Assembly: GCA_964647705.1 (NCBI GenBank)
Contig: CAZYIW010000002.1
Location: 1-64,000 of the forward strand
Direction: 5' to 3'
Origin: CAZYIW01 sp964647705
GTDB taxonomy: Bacteria; Pseudomonadota; Gammaproteobacteria; PS1; Pseudothioglobaceae
Length of the DNA stretch: 64,000 nt
Within the stretch, counting starts at the first letter, position 1. Every line of letters starts with the position of its first letter. Under the pieces are notes generated by a model. It had not been told where the DNA came from, did no database searches, and saw only the letters and a program-made list of their open reading frames with translations. The translations under genes were made by a program, and so were the position numbers. Below are positions 1 to 11,194 of this stretch, in pieces.

Positions 1-93
1 ATATTAGAAGTCAATGATATTCTAATGTTTTTTTAAAAAGATGATAAAAAAGCCAATAAATGTTGAGTTTTACTGAAAACAGGCGCCCTTAAT

Positions 94-648
94 TTAGTGG
101 TTTTCTATCTTATTGGTTGAAGATGCTGCTGGTGAAAGGCTGTAACCCTGTTTGCCATAAATACCATCTGTGTAACTTTTTTCACTGCCTTTATTGTTAT
201 TTCTGTAACTGCTTAGAGCACGCTCAAAACCCAACGACTCGGCTTTTGCACGAGCATATCCATCCGAAAGACCAAAGGCTTTAAGCTCATCAACAATAAA
301 GCCCTTGCTATTATCGTTGTTGGTTTTGTCTAAAGTAGAGGCAAAATCAGTTTCTTGGAGCCAGTTACTTGGCTGAGTATGGTTTGGTATTAAATAATGA
401 GGGTCGCTTTTTGAGTTGTAACGACCTAAATATCTTGGATCTATGCCAAAGCGCGACATGTTCTTAGCATCATACATTGGGTCAAAATTCGCACTGGAAG
501 AGAAAGGGTTCCAATTAGAGCCAGCACCCCAAGGGGCATTACTATAGTAGCCCGTGTTATTACCAAAAGGAGACCAATTACTGCCCCCCCAAAAAGCACT
601 CACATTGATTGCATAAAACAAAAATATGACAACGGCTGATTCTTTCAT
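94..648 (-). CDS. Secreted aromatic/Gly/Asn-rich protein, possibly sulfur-globule-like
   Basis: A 184-residue protein with a short N-terminal hydrophobic segment (residues 5-18, likely signal peptide ending near VSA). It is followed by a low-complexity stretch (19-50) rich in Gly, Asn, Trp, Phe and Tyr, containing two copies of a GSNW(S/N)PF unit. The remainder is polar, with no catalytic motif that I recognise. The composition resembles envelope proteins of periplasmic sulfur globules (SgpA/B type) and similar Gly/Asn/aromatic repeat proteins; this is analogy only. It stands alone downstream of tRNA-Leu on the same strand, with no convincing ribosome binding site upstream. The function is unknown. 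Confidence 0.6.
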   Translation of the reverse strand: MKESAVVIFLFYAINVSAFWGGSNWSPFGNNTGYYSNAPWGAGSNWNPFSSSANFDPMYDAKNMSRFGIDPRYLGRYNSKSDPHYLIPNHTQPSNWLQETDFASTLDKTNNDNSKGFIVDELKAFGLSDGYARAKAESLGFERALSSYRNNNKGSEKSYTDGIYGKQGYSLSPAASSTNKIENH

Positions 649-730
649 AAAACAACAAATCTATAACAATACTTGATAATATTATAATGTCAGATTGATT
701 AATTTGCCAATTAACCAGGATTTGTGTTTT

Positions 731-815
731 TGGTGCCGAAGGTCGGAGTCGAACCGACACGGCTTTCACCACAGCCCCCTCAAGGCTGCGTGTCTACCAA
801 TTCCACCACTTCGGC
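731..815 (-). tRNA. tRNA-Leu (anticodon GAG)
   Basis: Read on the minus strand, the sequence starts GCCGAAG and ends CTTCGGCACCA, closing a 7-bp acceptor stem with encoded CCA. The T-loop is GGTTCGACTCC, the D-region contains GGTAGACACG, there is a long variable arm as expected for tRNA-Leu, and the anticodon loop is CTTGAGG, giving GAG. It lies 6 nt downstream of secG on the same strand, the same secG-leuU arrangement known from Escherichia coli, so it may be co-transcribed with secG. Confidence 0.96.
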
Positions 816-821
816 TATATA

Positions 822-1172
822 TTAATCTGGAATGTTGCTACTGTTGCTTTCAGTACTAACACTTGGCACTTCAGGGATCACAGCTGCCGGCTGCTCTGTA
901 GCTTGCATTACACTGGTGGTCGCGCCTCCTACACTCGGATCATTGGTTGCCAAATACGCCAATATTAGACTGGTGATGAAAAAAGCTGTGGCAATTCCTG
1001 CGGTTAACTTGTAGATGAATGAATTTGCACCACGGGCACCAAAAACACTGCCAGATGAGCCCGAGCCAAAAGCAGCCCCAGCATCAGCACCCTTGCCGTG
1101 TTGCATCAATATCAACGCAATTAAGCCCAGTGCCAAAAGCACATGGATAATTAAAACTATTTGAAACGTCAT
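822..1172 (-). CDS. secG: Protein translocase subunit SecG
   Basis: Small 116-residue inner-membrane subunit of the SecYEG channel that stimulates preprotein movement by SecA. Two membrane segments (about 4-22 and 53-73) flank the family's conserved Gly/Ala/Ser-rich cytoplasmic loop ([18 protein letters not shown]). The C-terminal tail is Ser/Thr/Pro-rich and variable, as usual. It lies 6 nt after tpiA and just before tRNA-Leu on the same strand, a common gammaproteobacterial tpiA-secG-leuU order. Confidence 0.95.
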   Translation of the reverse strand: MTFQIVLIIHVLLALGLIALILMQHGKGADAGAAFGSGSSGSVFGARGANSFIYKLTAGIATAFFITSLILAYLATNDPSVGGATTSVMQATEQPAAVIPEVPSVSTESNSSNIPD

Positions 1173-1178
1173 CGCTCT

Positions 1179-1925
1179 TTAGCCCGCCTTACAGATTTGC
1201 AAAAAATCTTGTGCTTTTAATGAAGCGCCGCCGATAAGGCCGCCATCAATATCTGCACACGATATCAACTCTTTGGCGTTTCCTGGGTTCATACTACCCC
1301 CGTATAAAATCTGCACACTCTCAGCAATATTTTGATCGTGGCTAGCTAACAAAGTGCGAATAGCTGCATGCGTTTCTTGTGCTTGTGCAGGTGTGGCAGT
1401 CACGCCCGTACCAATTGCCCAAACTGGCTCATAAGCAACAATAATGTTTTTAAACGCCTTTATTCCAACACGATCAATCACCGCATTGACTTGTCTCGAT
1501 ACCACCGCCTCAGTGTTGCCAGCTTCGCGCTCTTCAAGCAGCTCACCAATACAAAATAATGGTGTCAGTCCATTGTTTAAAGCAACCTCGACTTTTTCAG
1601 CCACGACCTCGTCACTCTCACCATAAAGTGTACGTCGCTCAGAATGACCAACAATCACATATTTAGCGCCAAAATCTTTAATCATCGCTGCGCTGACTTC
1701 ACCAGTGTAGGCACCCGAATCGTTAACGTTTAAATCTTGTGCACCTAAATGCAATTGTGAATGAGCAATTAAGGCTTCAACTTCAGATAAGTATGGGAAG
1801 GGTGCGCACACGATTACTTTGGATTTAACATCCGGCATCTCGGCCAATATGCCGGTAACCAAGTTGCTTACTGACTCTTTTGAGCCGTTCATCTTCCAGT
1901 TGCCCGCAACAATTGTTTGACGCAT
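1179..1925 (-). CDS. tpiA: Triosephosphate isomerase
   Basis: Interconverts dihydroxyacetone phosphate and glyceraldehyde 3-phosphate in glycolysis, gluconeogenesis and the Calvin cycle. The 248-residue protein has the full TIM-barrel signature: NWKMNGS near the N-terminus (substrate-binding Asn and catalytic Lys), GHSERR with the catalytic His, AYEPVWAIGTG with the catalytic Glu, and the C-terminal phosphate loop YGGS...GGLIGGASL. Length is normal. It probably starts the tpiA-secG-tRNA-Leu transcript. In this organism it would also serve the Calvin cycle, with phosphoribulokinase encoded about 7 kb away. Confidence 0.97.
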   Translation of the reverse strand: MRQTIVAGNWKMNGSKESVSNLVTGILAEMPDVKSKVIVCAPFPYLSEVEALIAHSQLHLGAQDLNVNDSGAYTGEVSAAMIKDFGAKYVIVGHSERRTLYGESDEVVAEKVEVALNNGLTPLFCIGELLEEREAGNTEAVVSRQVNAVIDRVGIKAFKNIIVAYEPVWAIGTGVTATPAQAQETHAAIRTLLASHDQNIAESVQILYGGSMNPGNAKELISCADIDGGLIGGASLKAQDFLQICKAG

Positions 1926-1980
1926 AATATTCTCGTTTTAAAAATTGTGCGATGTTACGCTAATTATCAAAAAAAATCAA

Positions 1981-2535
1981 TCAATCCTTTAATTTTAGCT
2001 TTGATTTTGAGCCAAAATAAAGTGCCAGCGCCACAAGCAAAATACCCAAAGCAAAATAAAGCAAATCCAAAGAGCTGGTAAACGACATAGAAAGAGACAC
2101 TTCGAAGAAGGTCACGACCAAAATCATCAGAATTACATTGGCTAATTTGGCTTTTAAATCGTCTAAAGAATTAATAATTAACACCTTGGAAGACTGTTGT
2201 TTTGACTCTTTAGCCACTTCAATGTCGCGAATAAAAAGCTCATAAAGACCTAATGAAAAAATCAATAAAATGGTAGCCAGCAAAAATCCATCAATTGATC
2301 CAACCGTGTGTGCAACCATCTCAGCTTTCAAGGCTTTTTTGCTCTCGGCTGGAGCGGACAAGTAATCTGGCGCATGAGATATTAAGGTGCCAACATCAAA
2401 AGCCGTTAAAAAAAACAACAAAACTGAGAGCAACATTGATGAAACAACCGCCGCTAAAACCATGTGACGAGAAGACCACAACAACTTCTCAAAATAACTT
2501 TCTAAAATACTTATTTGCTTGTCTTTCTCAGCCAT
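1981..2535 (-). CDS. UPF0114 (YqhA-type) membrane protein
   Basis: A 184-residue integral membrane protein with predicted membrane segments near 24-46, 79-98, 132-150 and 155-173. The stretch LYELFIRDIEVAKES followed by LIINSLDDLKAKLANVILMILVVTFFEV is the signature of the UPF0114/YqhA family. The biochemical role is unknown. It is transcribed away from dnaA, with about 114 nt between the two start codons that must hold both promoters. Family assignment is confident; function is not. Confidence 0.85.
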   Translation of the reverse strand: MAEKDKQISILESYFEKLLWSSRHMVLAAVVSSMLLSVLLFFLTAFDVGTLISHAPDYLSAPAESKKALKAEMVAHTVGSIDGFLLATILLIFSLGLYELFIRDIEVAKESKQQSSKVLIINSLDDLKAKLANVILMILVVTFFEVSLSMSFTSSLDLLYFALGILLVALALYFGSKSKLKLKD

Positions 2536-2649
2536 CTAACTCTCCGTGTACAATACAGTGCTTTAGTATATCATTATTACTTTGTATTTAACGCCAATGT
2601 GGCTACAGCAACGATATAAGTCTGCTGTATTAAAATCACTTTATTTTTT

Positions 2650-3957
2650 ATGTCTAAAACCTGGGCAAATGCACTTAATACGCTGAAAGATGAAATAGAT
2701 CTGGCACAGTTTAGTGTTTGGATTCAACCACTTAAAGCCATAGAAGACAAAAACAATCTAAGTATATTAACGCCCAATACATCGGCACTTAATTATATTA
2801 ATAAAAACCTTAAATCTAAAATCGAATCTGCAGTTGCAAAACACAATCAATCTGTTAAGGTTCATATCGGCACAGCTCCACAAACTTCGAACTCTAAACA
2901 AGCTCTACAGCAACACCTCACACCCTTGTTTAGTGATTACACGTTTGATAATCTGGTTTTGGGTAATGCAAATCAAATTGCTTATGGTGCCACGCGACAA
3001 ATAGCTGAAAACATTGAACAATCGCCCTATAACCCTTTTATTATTTATGGTGGTTCGGGGCTTGGGAAAACCCACTTAATGCAAGCTGCTGGGCATTTAG
3101 CCAAAGAAAAAAATCCAAGCGCTAAGATTATTTACGCACCACTGATGGATTTTGTTAAAAACATCACCGCCAGCTTGCGTCACAACACAATAGACAAAAT
3201 TAAACAATATTACCAATCTGCTGATTTGTTGCTGGTCGATGATATTCATCTAATTGCAGGAAAGGAAAAATCTCAGGAAGAGTTTTTTCATATTTTCAAT
3301 TTTTTATTTAACACCAACAAGCAAATTATTTTTACTTGTGATCAAATTCCCAATCATATTAACGCGCTGGAAGACAGGCTAAAAACCCGCTTCTCTCAAG
3401 GTTTAAGTCTACAACTAACCCCACCCGAATTAGAAATGCGCGCTGCAATTCTTTTAAAAAAATCTCAAAGCAAAAAATTCAATCTCAACTTATCTGAAGA
3501 CATGGCCTTGTTTATTGCGGGGCACATTACCTCAAATGTACGTGACCTTGAAGGCGCATTATTAAAATTAAAAGCCTTTGTTGATTTTTCCAGAATTGAC
3601 CAAGCCCTTATTTCAAAAGAGGTGATTGAAAGCGCATTGGGTGATTTAATCAAGCCAACACTAAAGAATGTGGACATTAACGATATTCAAAAACAGGTTG
3701 CAAAACATTATCTACTCACTGTTTCAGATCTAACCTCTAAAAATCGAAAACGGCCGATTGTTATGGCCAGACAAATGGCGATGTTTATTGCCCATGAATT
3801 AACAAACTTATCCTTGGCAAATATTGGAAAAAATTTTGGAAATCGTGATCATTCCACAGTGTTACACGCGATCAAAACAATCAATAACAATATAGAAAAA
3901 ACCAGTGAAATCAAGAATAATTACGAATCGATCAAATTAAAATTAGCCAGCTTGTAA
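2650..3957 (+). CDS. dnaA: Chromosomal replication initiator protein DnaA
   Basis: AAA+ ATPase that binds DnaA boxes and melts oriC. The 435-residue protein has an N-terminal DnaB-interacting domain, a variable linker around 80-95, the AAA+ core with Walker A GGSGLGKTH (about 134-142) and Walker B LLLVDDIH, and a C-terminal DNA-binding domain ending with the DnaA signature NRDHSTVLHAI near residue 397. The linker is short, so the protein is slightly smaller than the 467 residues of E. coli. It heads dnaA-dnaN-recF-gyrB, the ancestral bacterial origin order. Confidence 0.98.
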   Translation: MSKTWANALNTLKDEIDLAQFSVWIQPLKAIEDKNNLSILTPNTSALNYINKNLKSKIESAVAKHNQSVKVHIGTAPQTSNSKQALQQHLTPLFSDYTFDNLVLGNANQIAYGATRQIAENIEQSPYNPFIIYGGSGLGKTHLMQAAGHLAKEKNPSAKIIYAPLMDFVKNITASLRHNTIDKIKQYYQSADLLLVDDIHLIAGKEKSQEEFFHIFNFLFNTNKQIIFTCDQIPNHINALEDRLKTRFSQGLSLQLTPPELEMRAAILLKKSQSKKFNLNLSEDMALFIAGHITSNVRDLEGALLKLKAFVDFSRIDQALISKEVIESALGDLIKPTLKNVDINDIQKQVAKHYLLTVSDLTSKNRKRPIVMARQMAMFIAHELTNLSLANIGKNFGNRDHSTVLHAIKTINNNIEKTSEIKNNYESIKLKLASL

Positions 3958-4170
3958 ACAGTTTTAACAGTGCTTTTTCCAAACAAATGTGGATAACTTT
4001 AATAACTTAGCTAAATGGTTAAATTAGTAAACATTTACCAACGTTTTTTACATAAAATACTAACAAATTATTAACAACTTAAACAACTGTTTTTTAAATA
4101 AAAAATAACATTATCAACACAAAAACAAAGCACTAATAATAACAATAATTTTTTTAACAAAAAGATTCTA
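3958..4170 (+). other. Candidate chromosomal origin region (dnaA-dnaN spacer)
   Basis: A 213-nt, very AT-rich spacer between dnaA and dnaN, the usual origin location for this gene order. It contains a perfect DnaA box in reverse orientation (TGTGGATAA, 3988-3996), a one-mismatch box TTATCAACA at 4111-4119, and a weaker TTATTAACA at 4068-4076, set among runs of A/T that could act as an unwinding element. Only one box is perfect, so the origin call is an inference from position, composition and boxes together. Confidence 0.55.
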
Positions 4171-5274
4171 ATGAAAACCCAATTAACCGTTAAAGAACTG
4201 CTAGAGCCTTTACAAACTGTAATTGGTGTTGTTGAAAAAAAACAAACATTACCCATACTTTCACACGTTCTAATCCAACTTGACGATGGTGTATTAACAC
4301 TCACCACAACAGATATGGAAATTGAGCTAAAAGCCAAGACAAAGGTTCAAGCTACAGAAAAAATAAGTTTCACAGTTTATGCAAAAGATCTGATTGATAT
4401 TATAAGAAAACTCAGTGAAAAAACTGTTATTGAGTTTGTAATTGAAGAGTCTAAAGTCTATATTAAAACCAACAATAATTCTTTTGAGTTAAATATTTTT
4501 AATCACCAAGACTTCCCTTCACTACCCAAAGTAGAAGAATCAGACATTGTTTCTGTTGAGCGAAAAACATTAAAAGACTTGATTGAAAAAACCAGTTTTT
4601 CAATGGGTAATCAAGATATTAGGGCTTATCTTAACGGTTTGTATTTTGAACTGGATGGAGATAAAGTTGTTGTGGTAGCTACTGATGGGCACCGTCTTTC
4701 TATTGGAGAAGCAAAGCACGATAACCACCTAGAACAAAAGAAAACAGTAATTCTGCCTAGAAAAGCTGTGTTAGAGCTAGGAAAAATTCTCAATAAAAAT
4801 GAACACAGTCGTGTTGATATACATCTAGCAGACCATTATTTTTATCTTATTAGTGATAATACAACCATTGTTTCGCGTTTAATTGACGGTAATTTTCCTA
4901 ATTACACACAAGTAATTCCAAAAGATTTTACTAATACAATAACCTTAAACCGTGAAGATTTTCATAATAGTTTACAACAAGCATCTATTTTTGTAGAAGA
5001 ACGAACAAAAGGCGTTAAACTTTTATTTAAAGAAAATCAGCTACATATTTTTTCTCATTCTGAAAGAGGTCATGCAAAAACCCAAATTGAAACCCATAAT
5101 TTTGATAAAGAAATAGAAATAGCATTTAATATTCATTACCTAATTTCCATCTTAGAAAAAATCAACACCAATGAAATAAACATGGTTATCCCGGGCGGAG
5201 AAAACCAATCTTGCATACTAACAGGTGTTGGTGATGAAGTTTATCAATATGTGGTTATGCCGATGCGAATTTAA
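4171..5274 (+). CDS. dnaN: DNA polymerase III beta sliding clamp
   Basis: Ring-shaped processivity clamp. The 367-residue protein has the expected three-domain length. Recognisable landmarks are KKQTLPILSHVLI near the N-terminus, VATDGHRLS in domain two, and the conserved C-terminus ending YVVMPMRI that forms the partner-binding pocket. It follows the candidate origin and precedes recF by only 6 nt. A weak purine-rich sequence lies upstream of the ATG. Confidence 0.97.
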   Translation: MKTQLTVKELLEPLQTVIGVVEKKQTLPILSHVLIQLDDGVLTLTTTDMEIELKAKTKVQATEKISFTVYAKDLIDIIRKLSEKTVIEFVIEESKVYIKTNNNSFELNIFNHQDFPSLPKVEESDIVSVERKTLKDLIEKTSFSMGNQDIRAYLNGLYFELDGDKVVVVATDGHRLSIGEAKHDNHLEQKKTVILPRKAVLELGKILNKNEHSRVDIHLADHYFYLISDNTTIVSRLIDGNFPNYTQVIPKDFTNTITLNREDFHNSLQQASIFVEERTKGVKLLFKENQLHIFSHSERGHAKTQIETHNFDKEIEIAFNIHYLISILEKINTNEINMVIPGGENQSCILTGVGDEVYQYVVMPMRI

Positions 5275-5280
5275 TTCGTT

Positions 5281-6354
5281 ATGGCGGTTATACAAAAACT
5301 ATCAATTAATCAGTTTCGAAATTTAGACTGCCCACTTGTTGAGCCCAGTCCAAACTTTAATTTATTGATAGGTGATAATGCTCAAGGTAAAACCAATTTC
5401 ATAGAATCTATCTACTACCTAGGCCATAATCGTTCTTTTAAAACCAAAAATCTAAATCAAGTAATTGCATTTGATCGTCATGCATTTCAACTACAGGCAC
5501 AGGTTGATCAAAATCGTCTTAACATCGAAAAATCCAGAAAAAAAAACAAAATTAATATCAACAACAAATCAGTAAAAAACACTTCTGAATTAACACAATT
5601 TCTACCCATACAAATTATTACACCAGATAAAGGCTTTGTTGTTGGGGGTAATCCAAAAAACAAAAGATCGTGTCTTGACTGGGGGGTGTTTCACGTGAAA
5701 CCAGAATTATCCACTGTTTTTTCAGATTATAAAAAATCATTAAAAAACATTAATTTTATACTGTCGAAAAACACTAACCAAAATATAGAACAATGGTTAT
5801 TTCAATTAGCTAAATCTGCACAATTAATAAACATTAATAGAAATAACTACATTGAAAAATTAAAACAGCATGTAAATTCAAACCAATTTAGCGATCTATC
5901 ATCACTTTGCCAAACAATCCAAACACTTGATTATCAATTTCACCACGGTTGGACAAAAGAAGTAGATGGGTTTGATGAAAAAGATATTTATCGATTTTTA
6001 CTCAAACAAACCAAATTCAAATATTTAAACCACGGTAGCCATAAAGCCAAACTAACATTTGTGTTTGAGAACAGATCTGAAGATTTTCTCTCTAGGGGTG
6101 AGCAAAAAACACTTTCTATTGCTTTTTGGCTAATGCAAGTGTCACTTTTATCATCTCAGGGTAAACCCCCTATTGTTTTAATTGATGATATTGCCTCAGA
6201 GCTTGATACAAAAAAATTAAAAACAGTGTTTGATTTTCTTCAAAAGCTTAAATTACAAATCTTTATCACAAACCTTAAAAAAATAAAAATACCGAAAAAT
6301 TTTGAGGCAAAAATTTTTTCCATAATTGATGGAAAAATTAAAACCATTAATTAG
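5281..6354 (+). CDS. recF: DNA replication and repair protein RecF
   Basis: SMC-like ATPase that helps load RecA at single-strand gaps through RecFOR. The 357-residue protein has the N-terminal motif INQFRNL, Walker A GDNAQGKTN (about 31-39), an ABC signature LSRGEQKTLSIA and Walker B IVLIDDIASELD near the C-terminus. It begins 6 nt after dnaN, so the two are probably co-transcribed. It is Lys/Asn-rich, reflecting the local AT bias. Confidence 0.95.
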   Translation: MAVIQKLSINQFRNLDCPLVEPSPNFNLLIGDNAQGKTNFIESIYYLGHNRSFKTKNLNQVIAFDRHAFQLQAQVDQNRLNIEKSRKKNKININNKSVKNTSELTQFLPIQIITPDKGFVVGGNPKNKRSCLDWGVFHVKPELSTVFSDYKKSLKNINFILSKNTNQNIEQWLFQLAKSAQLININRNNYIEKLKQHVNSNQFSDLSSLCQTIQTLDYQFHHGWTKEVDGFDEKDIYRFLLKQTKFKYLNHGSHKAKLTFVFENRSEDFLSRGEQKTLSIAFWLMQVSLLSSQGKPPIVLIDDIASELDTKKLKTVFDFLQKLKLQIFITNLKKIKIPKNFEAKIFSIIDGKIKTIN

Positions 6355-6419
6355 ACAAAAATGTATTTATATCAGGCAAATCTATACAATGTTTGTGTAT
6401 AAAAATAAGGCCATAAAAA

Positions 6420-6448
6420 TTCGATAAAAAAGCTTTGCGTGGTATAAT
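6420..6448 (+). promoter_or_regulatory. Putative gyrB promoter
   Basis: A consensus -10 hexamer TATAAT lies at 6443-6448 in the 128-nt spacer between recF and gyrB, preceded at 17-nt spacing by a poor -35 candidate, TTCGAT (6420-6425). It would give a leader of roughly 30 nt before the gyrB ATG at 6483. Prediction from sequence only. Confidence 0.5.
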
Positions 6449-6464
6449 GTTTTAAAGTTTTTAA

Positions 6465-8891
<2,427 letters not shown>

Positions 8892-8914
8892 AAAAACAAA
8901 ATAGGAGTTAAACT

Positions 8915-9802
8915 ATGTCAAAACAACACCCAGTAGTTGTTGTAACCGGTTCATCTGGAGCGGGAACATCTTTTGTTAAAAGTGCATTTGAGCACATTTT
9001 TTTTAAGGAGAAAATCAATCCACTTATAGTTGAGGGTGACAGTTTTCATATGTATGACAGGGCTTCGATGAAGGAAAACGTTATCAAACAAGAAGAACTG
9101 GGAAACAATTTTTTCTCACATTTTGGACCTGATGCAAACCTTTTTGACAAAATTGAAGAGACGTTTAAGAATTATGGTGAAACTGGAAAATGTGATCGTC
9201 GTTACTATCTTCATTCTGATGAAGAAGCCACCGCCCATAATAATCGCCTTAGCACGAGTTTAAAGCCTGGTGAATTTACCCCTTGGGAGCAAGTCAGTGA
9301 AGAGACAGACCTTTTGTTTTATGAGGGTTTACATGGCGCTGTTGTGACAGACCAGGTTAATATTGCCAAATATGCCGATTTAAAAATAGGCGTTGTACCC
9401 AGTGTAAATCTAGAGTGGATACAAAAAATACACCGAGACAATAAAGAACGTGGCTATTCAGCAGAAGAGACTGTTGATACAATACTGAGAAGAATGCCAG
9501 ATTATATCAACTACATTACACCACAGTTTTCTCAAACCGACATCAACTTCCAACGTGTTGCTACTGTGGACACCTCAAACCCTTTTATTACGCGTGATAT
9601 CCCAACTGCAGATGAAAGTTTCGTGGTGATTCGTTTCAAAAATCTAGAAAAGACCCCCATAGATTTTAATTATTTATTGGGCATGATCAATGGATCGTTT
9701 ATGTCACGAAGAAACACAATTGTTGTGCCTGGTGGCAAGATGAGTATGGCAATGGAAGTGATCTTATATCCCATTATTCATGACATGCTTAAAAACAAAT
9801 AA
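8915..9802 (+). CDS. prkB: Phosphoribulokinase (Calvin cycle)
   Basis: Phosphorylates ribulose 5-phosphate to ribulose 1,5-bisphosphate, the acceptor for RuBisCO. At 295 residues it fits the octameric class I bacterial enzyme. It has the P-loop variant GSSGAGTS near residues 12-19, the VEGDSFHMYDR segment, FYEGLHGAV (Walker B-like) and HRDNKERGYS. A good ribosome binding site, AGGAG, precedes the ATG. It follows gyrB by 23 nt and may share its transcript. It could equally be named cbbP. It is the direct evidence in this window for carbon fixation by the Calvin-Benson-Bassham cycle. Confidence 0.95.
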   Translation: MSKQHPVVVVTGSSGAGTSFVKSAFEHIFFKEKINPLIVEGDSFHMYDRASMKENVIKQEELGNNFFSHFGPDANLFDKIEETFKNYGETGKCDRRYYLHSDEEATAHNNRLSTSLKPGEFTPWEQVSEETDLLFYEGLHGAVVTDQVNIAKYADLKIGVVPSVNLEWIQKIHRDNKERGYSAEETVDTILRRMPDYINYITPQFSQTDINFQRVATVDTSNPFITRDIPTADESFVVIRFKNLEKTPIDFNYLLGMINGSFMSRRNTIVVPGGKMSMAMEVILYPIIHDMLKNK

Positions 9803-9862
9803 GTTTTTATAGCTGGTTTTTGCAATAAAAGTTTACCAAGACCAACAAACTCATTGATGTAA

Positions 9863-11194
9863 ATGGATAAATACAGCGCTGTAGAAAAACCCTCTTTTAT
9901 GGAGTTTTTGTTGTATTGGTTTAAATTGGGGTTTATAAGCTTCGGTGGCCCTGCAGGTCAAATCTCAATGATGCACCAAGAGTTGGTGGAAAAGCGCAGA
10001 TGGATATCTGAACATCGTTTTTTGCATGCTCTTAATTACACCATGGTATTGCCAGGACCAGAGGCGCAACAGCTGGCGACCTACATCGGTTGGCTAATGT
10101 TTGGCGTTTTAGGTGGTATTGTTTCTGGTGTTTTATTTGTTTTGCCATCTTTATTTATCTTAGCAGCATTAACTTGGATTTACTTAACTTATGGCGACGT
10201 ATCAGCGGTGGCGGGTATTTTGTACGGTATTAAACCAGCAGTAACCGCCATTGTTTTATTTGCTGCCTATAGAATTGGTTCCAAAGCATTGTCCAATAAT
10301 CTACTAAAGTTATTGGCTTTAGCCGCGTTTATTGCTATTTTCTTTTTAAATATAGCGTTTCCCTATATTGTTTTAGGGGCAGCTTTGATAGGCTATCTTG
10401 GTGCTAAATTTTCTGCACAACGATTTACAATGCGCGATCACCATGCGGCCAGCCAAAAAAACTATGGTCCAGCACTGATTGACGACGACACGCCACTACC
10501 CGATCATGTAAAGTTTAACTGGACTCGTTTAATTGCTTTTGCAACCATTGGGGTGAGTATGGGGTTCGCCATTATGGGGTTGTTAGAAAACCAAGTTTTA
10601 AAAGACATGGCAGAATTCTTTACCAAAGCCGCGTTGGTCACTTTTGGCGGTGCTTATGCGGTATTGCCTTATGTATATCAAGGTGGAGTTGAACAATATC
10701 AATGGTTGAGCGCAACGCAAATGATTGACGGTTTGGCACTGGGCGAGACAACACCAGGACCACTGATTATGGTGGTGGCTTTTGTGGGCTTTGTTGGCGC
10801 TTGGGGAAAAGAGATTTTTGGCCCTGATACGCTTGTTTTGGCAGGGTTTGTTGGTGCATCCGTGGCAACATTTTTTACATTCTTACCTTCTTTTTTGTTT
10901 ATTTTCCTAGGCGGGCCTGGCGTAGAAGCCACACGGGGCGACCTTAAATTCTCAGCACCCTTGTTGGCAGTAACTGCAGCGGTTGTGGGTGTGATTATTA
11001 ATTTAGCTGTATTTTTTGCTTATCATGTATTGTGGCCAAATGGATTACACACCACGCAAGATTTAACGAACGTTGACATGCTTTCATTGTTGATTGGTAC
11101 TATTGCCTTCATTGGGCTTTATCGCTTGAAAATGAGTGTGGCGGTTGTGATTTCAATCAGCGCCTTGGTAGGCTTGTTAAGCGCAGTTATTTAA
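9863..11194 (+). CDS. chrA: Chromate transporter ChrA-type, two CHR domains
   Basis: A 443-residue polytopic membrane protein of the CHR superfamily. The N-terminal CHR half shows [15 protein letters not shown]...RRWIS. The C-terminal half repeats the theme with [17 protein letters not shown]...WLS and the GETTPGPLI motif. ChrA proteins export chromate by proton exchange, but many homologues in marine bacteria have no proven substrate and sulfate-like anions are possible. It follows phosphoribulokinase by 60 nt on the same strand and overlaps the convergent leuS 3' end by 8 nt. Confidence 0.88.
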   Translation: MDKYSAVEKPSFMEFLLYWFKLGFISFGGPAGQISMMHQELVEKRRWISEHRFLHALNYTMVLPGPEAQQLATYIGWLMFGVLGGIVSGVLFVLPSLFILAALTWIYLTYGDVSAVAGILYGIKPAVTAIVLFAAYRIGSKALSNNLLKLLALAAFIAIFFLNIAFPYIVLGAALIGYLGAKFSAQRFTMRDHHAASQKNYGPALIDDDTPLPDHVKFNWTRLIAFATIGVSMGFAIMGLLENQVLKDMAEFFTKAALVTFGGAYAVLPYVYQGGVEQYQWLSATQMIDGLALGETTPGPLIMVVAFVGFVGAWGKEIFGPDTLVLAGFVGASVATFFTFLPSFLFIFLGGPGVEATRGDLKFSAPLLAVTAAVVGVIINLAVFFAYHVLWPNGLHTTQDLTNVDMLSLLIGTIAFIGLYRLKMSVAVVISISALVGLLSAVI

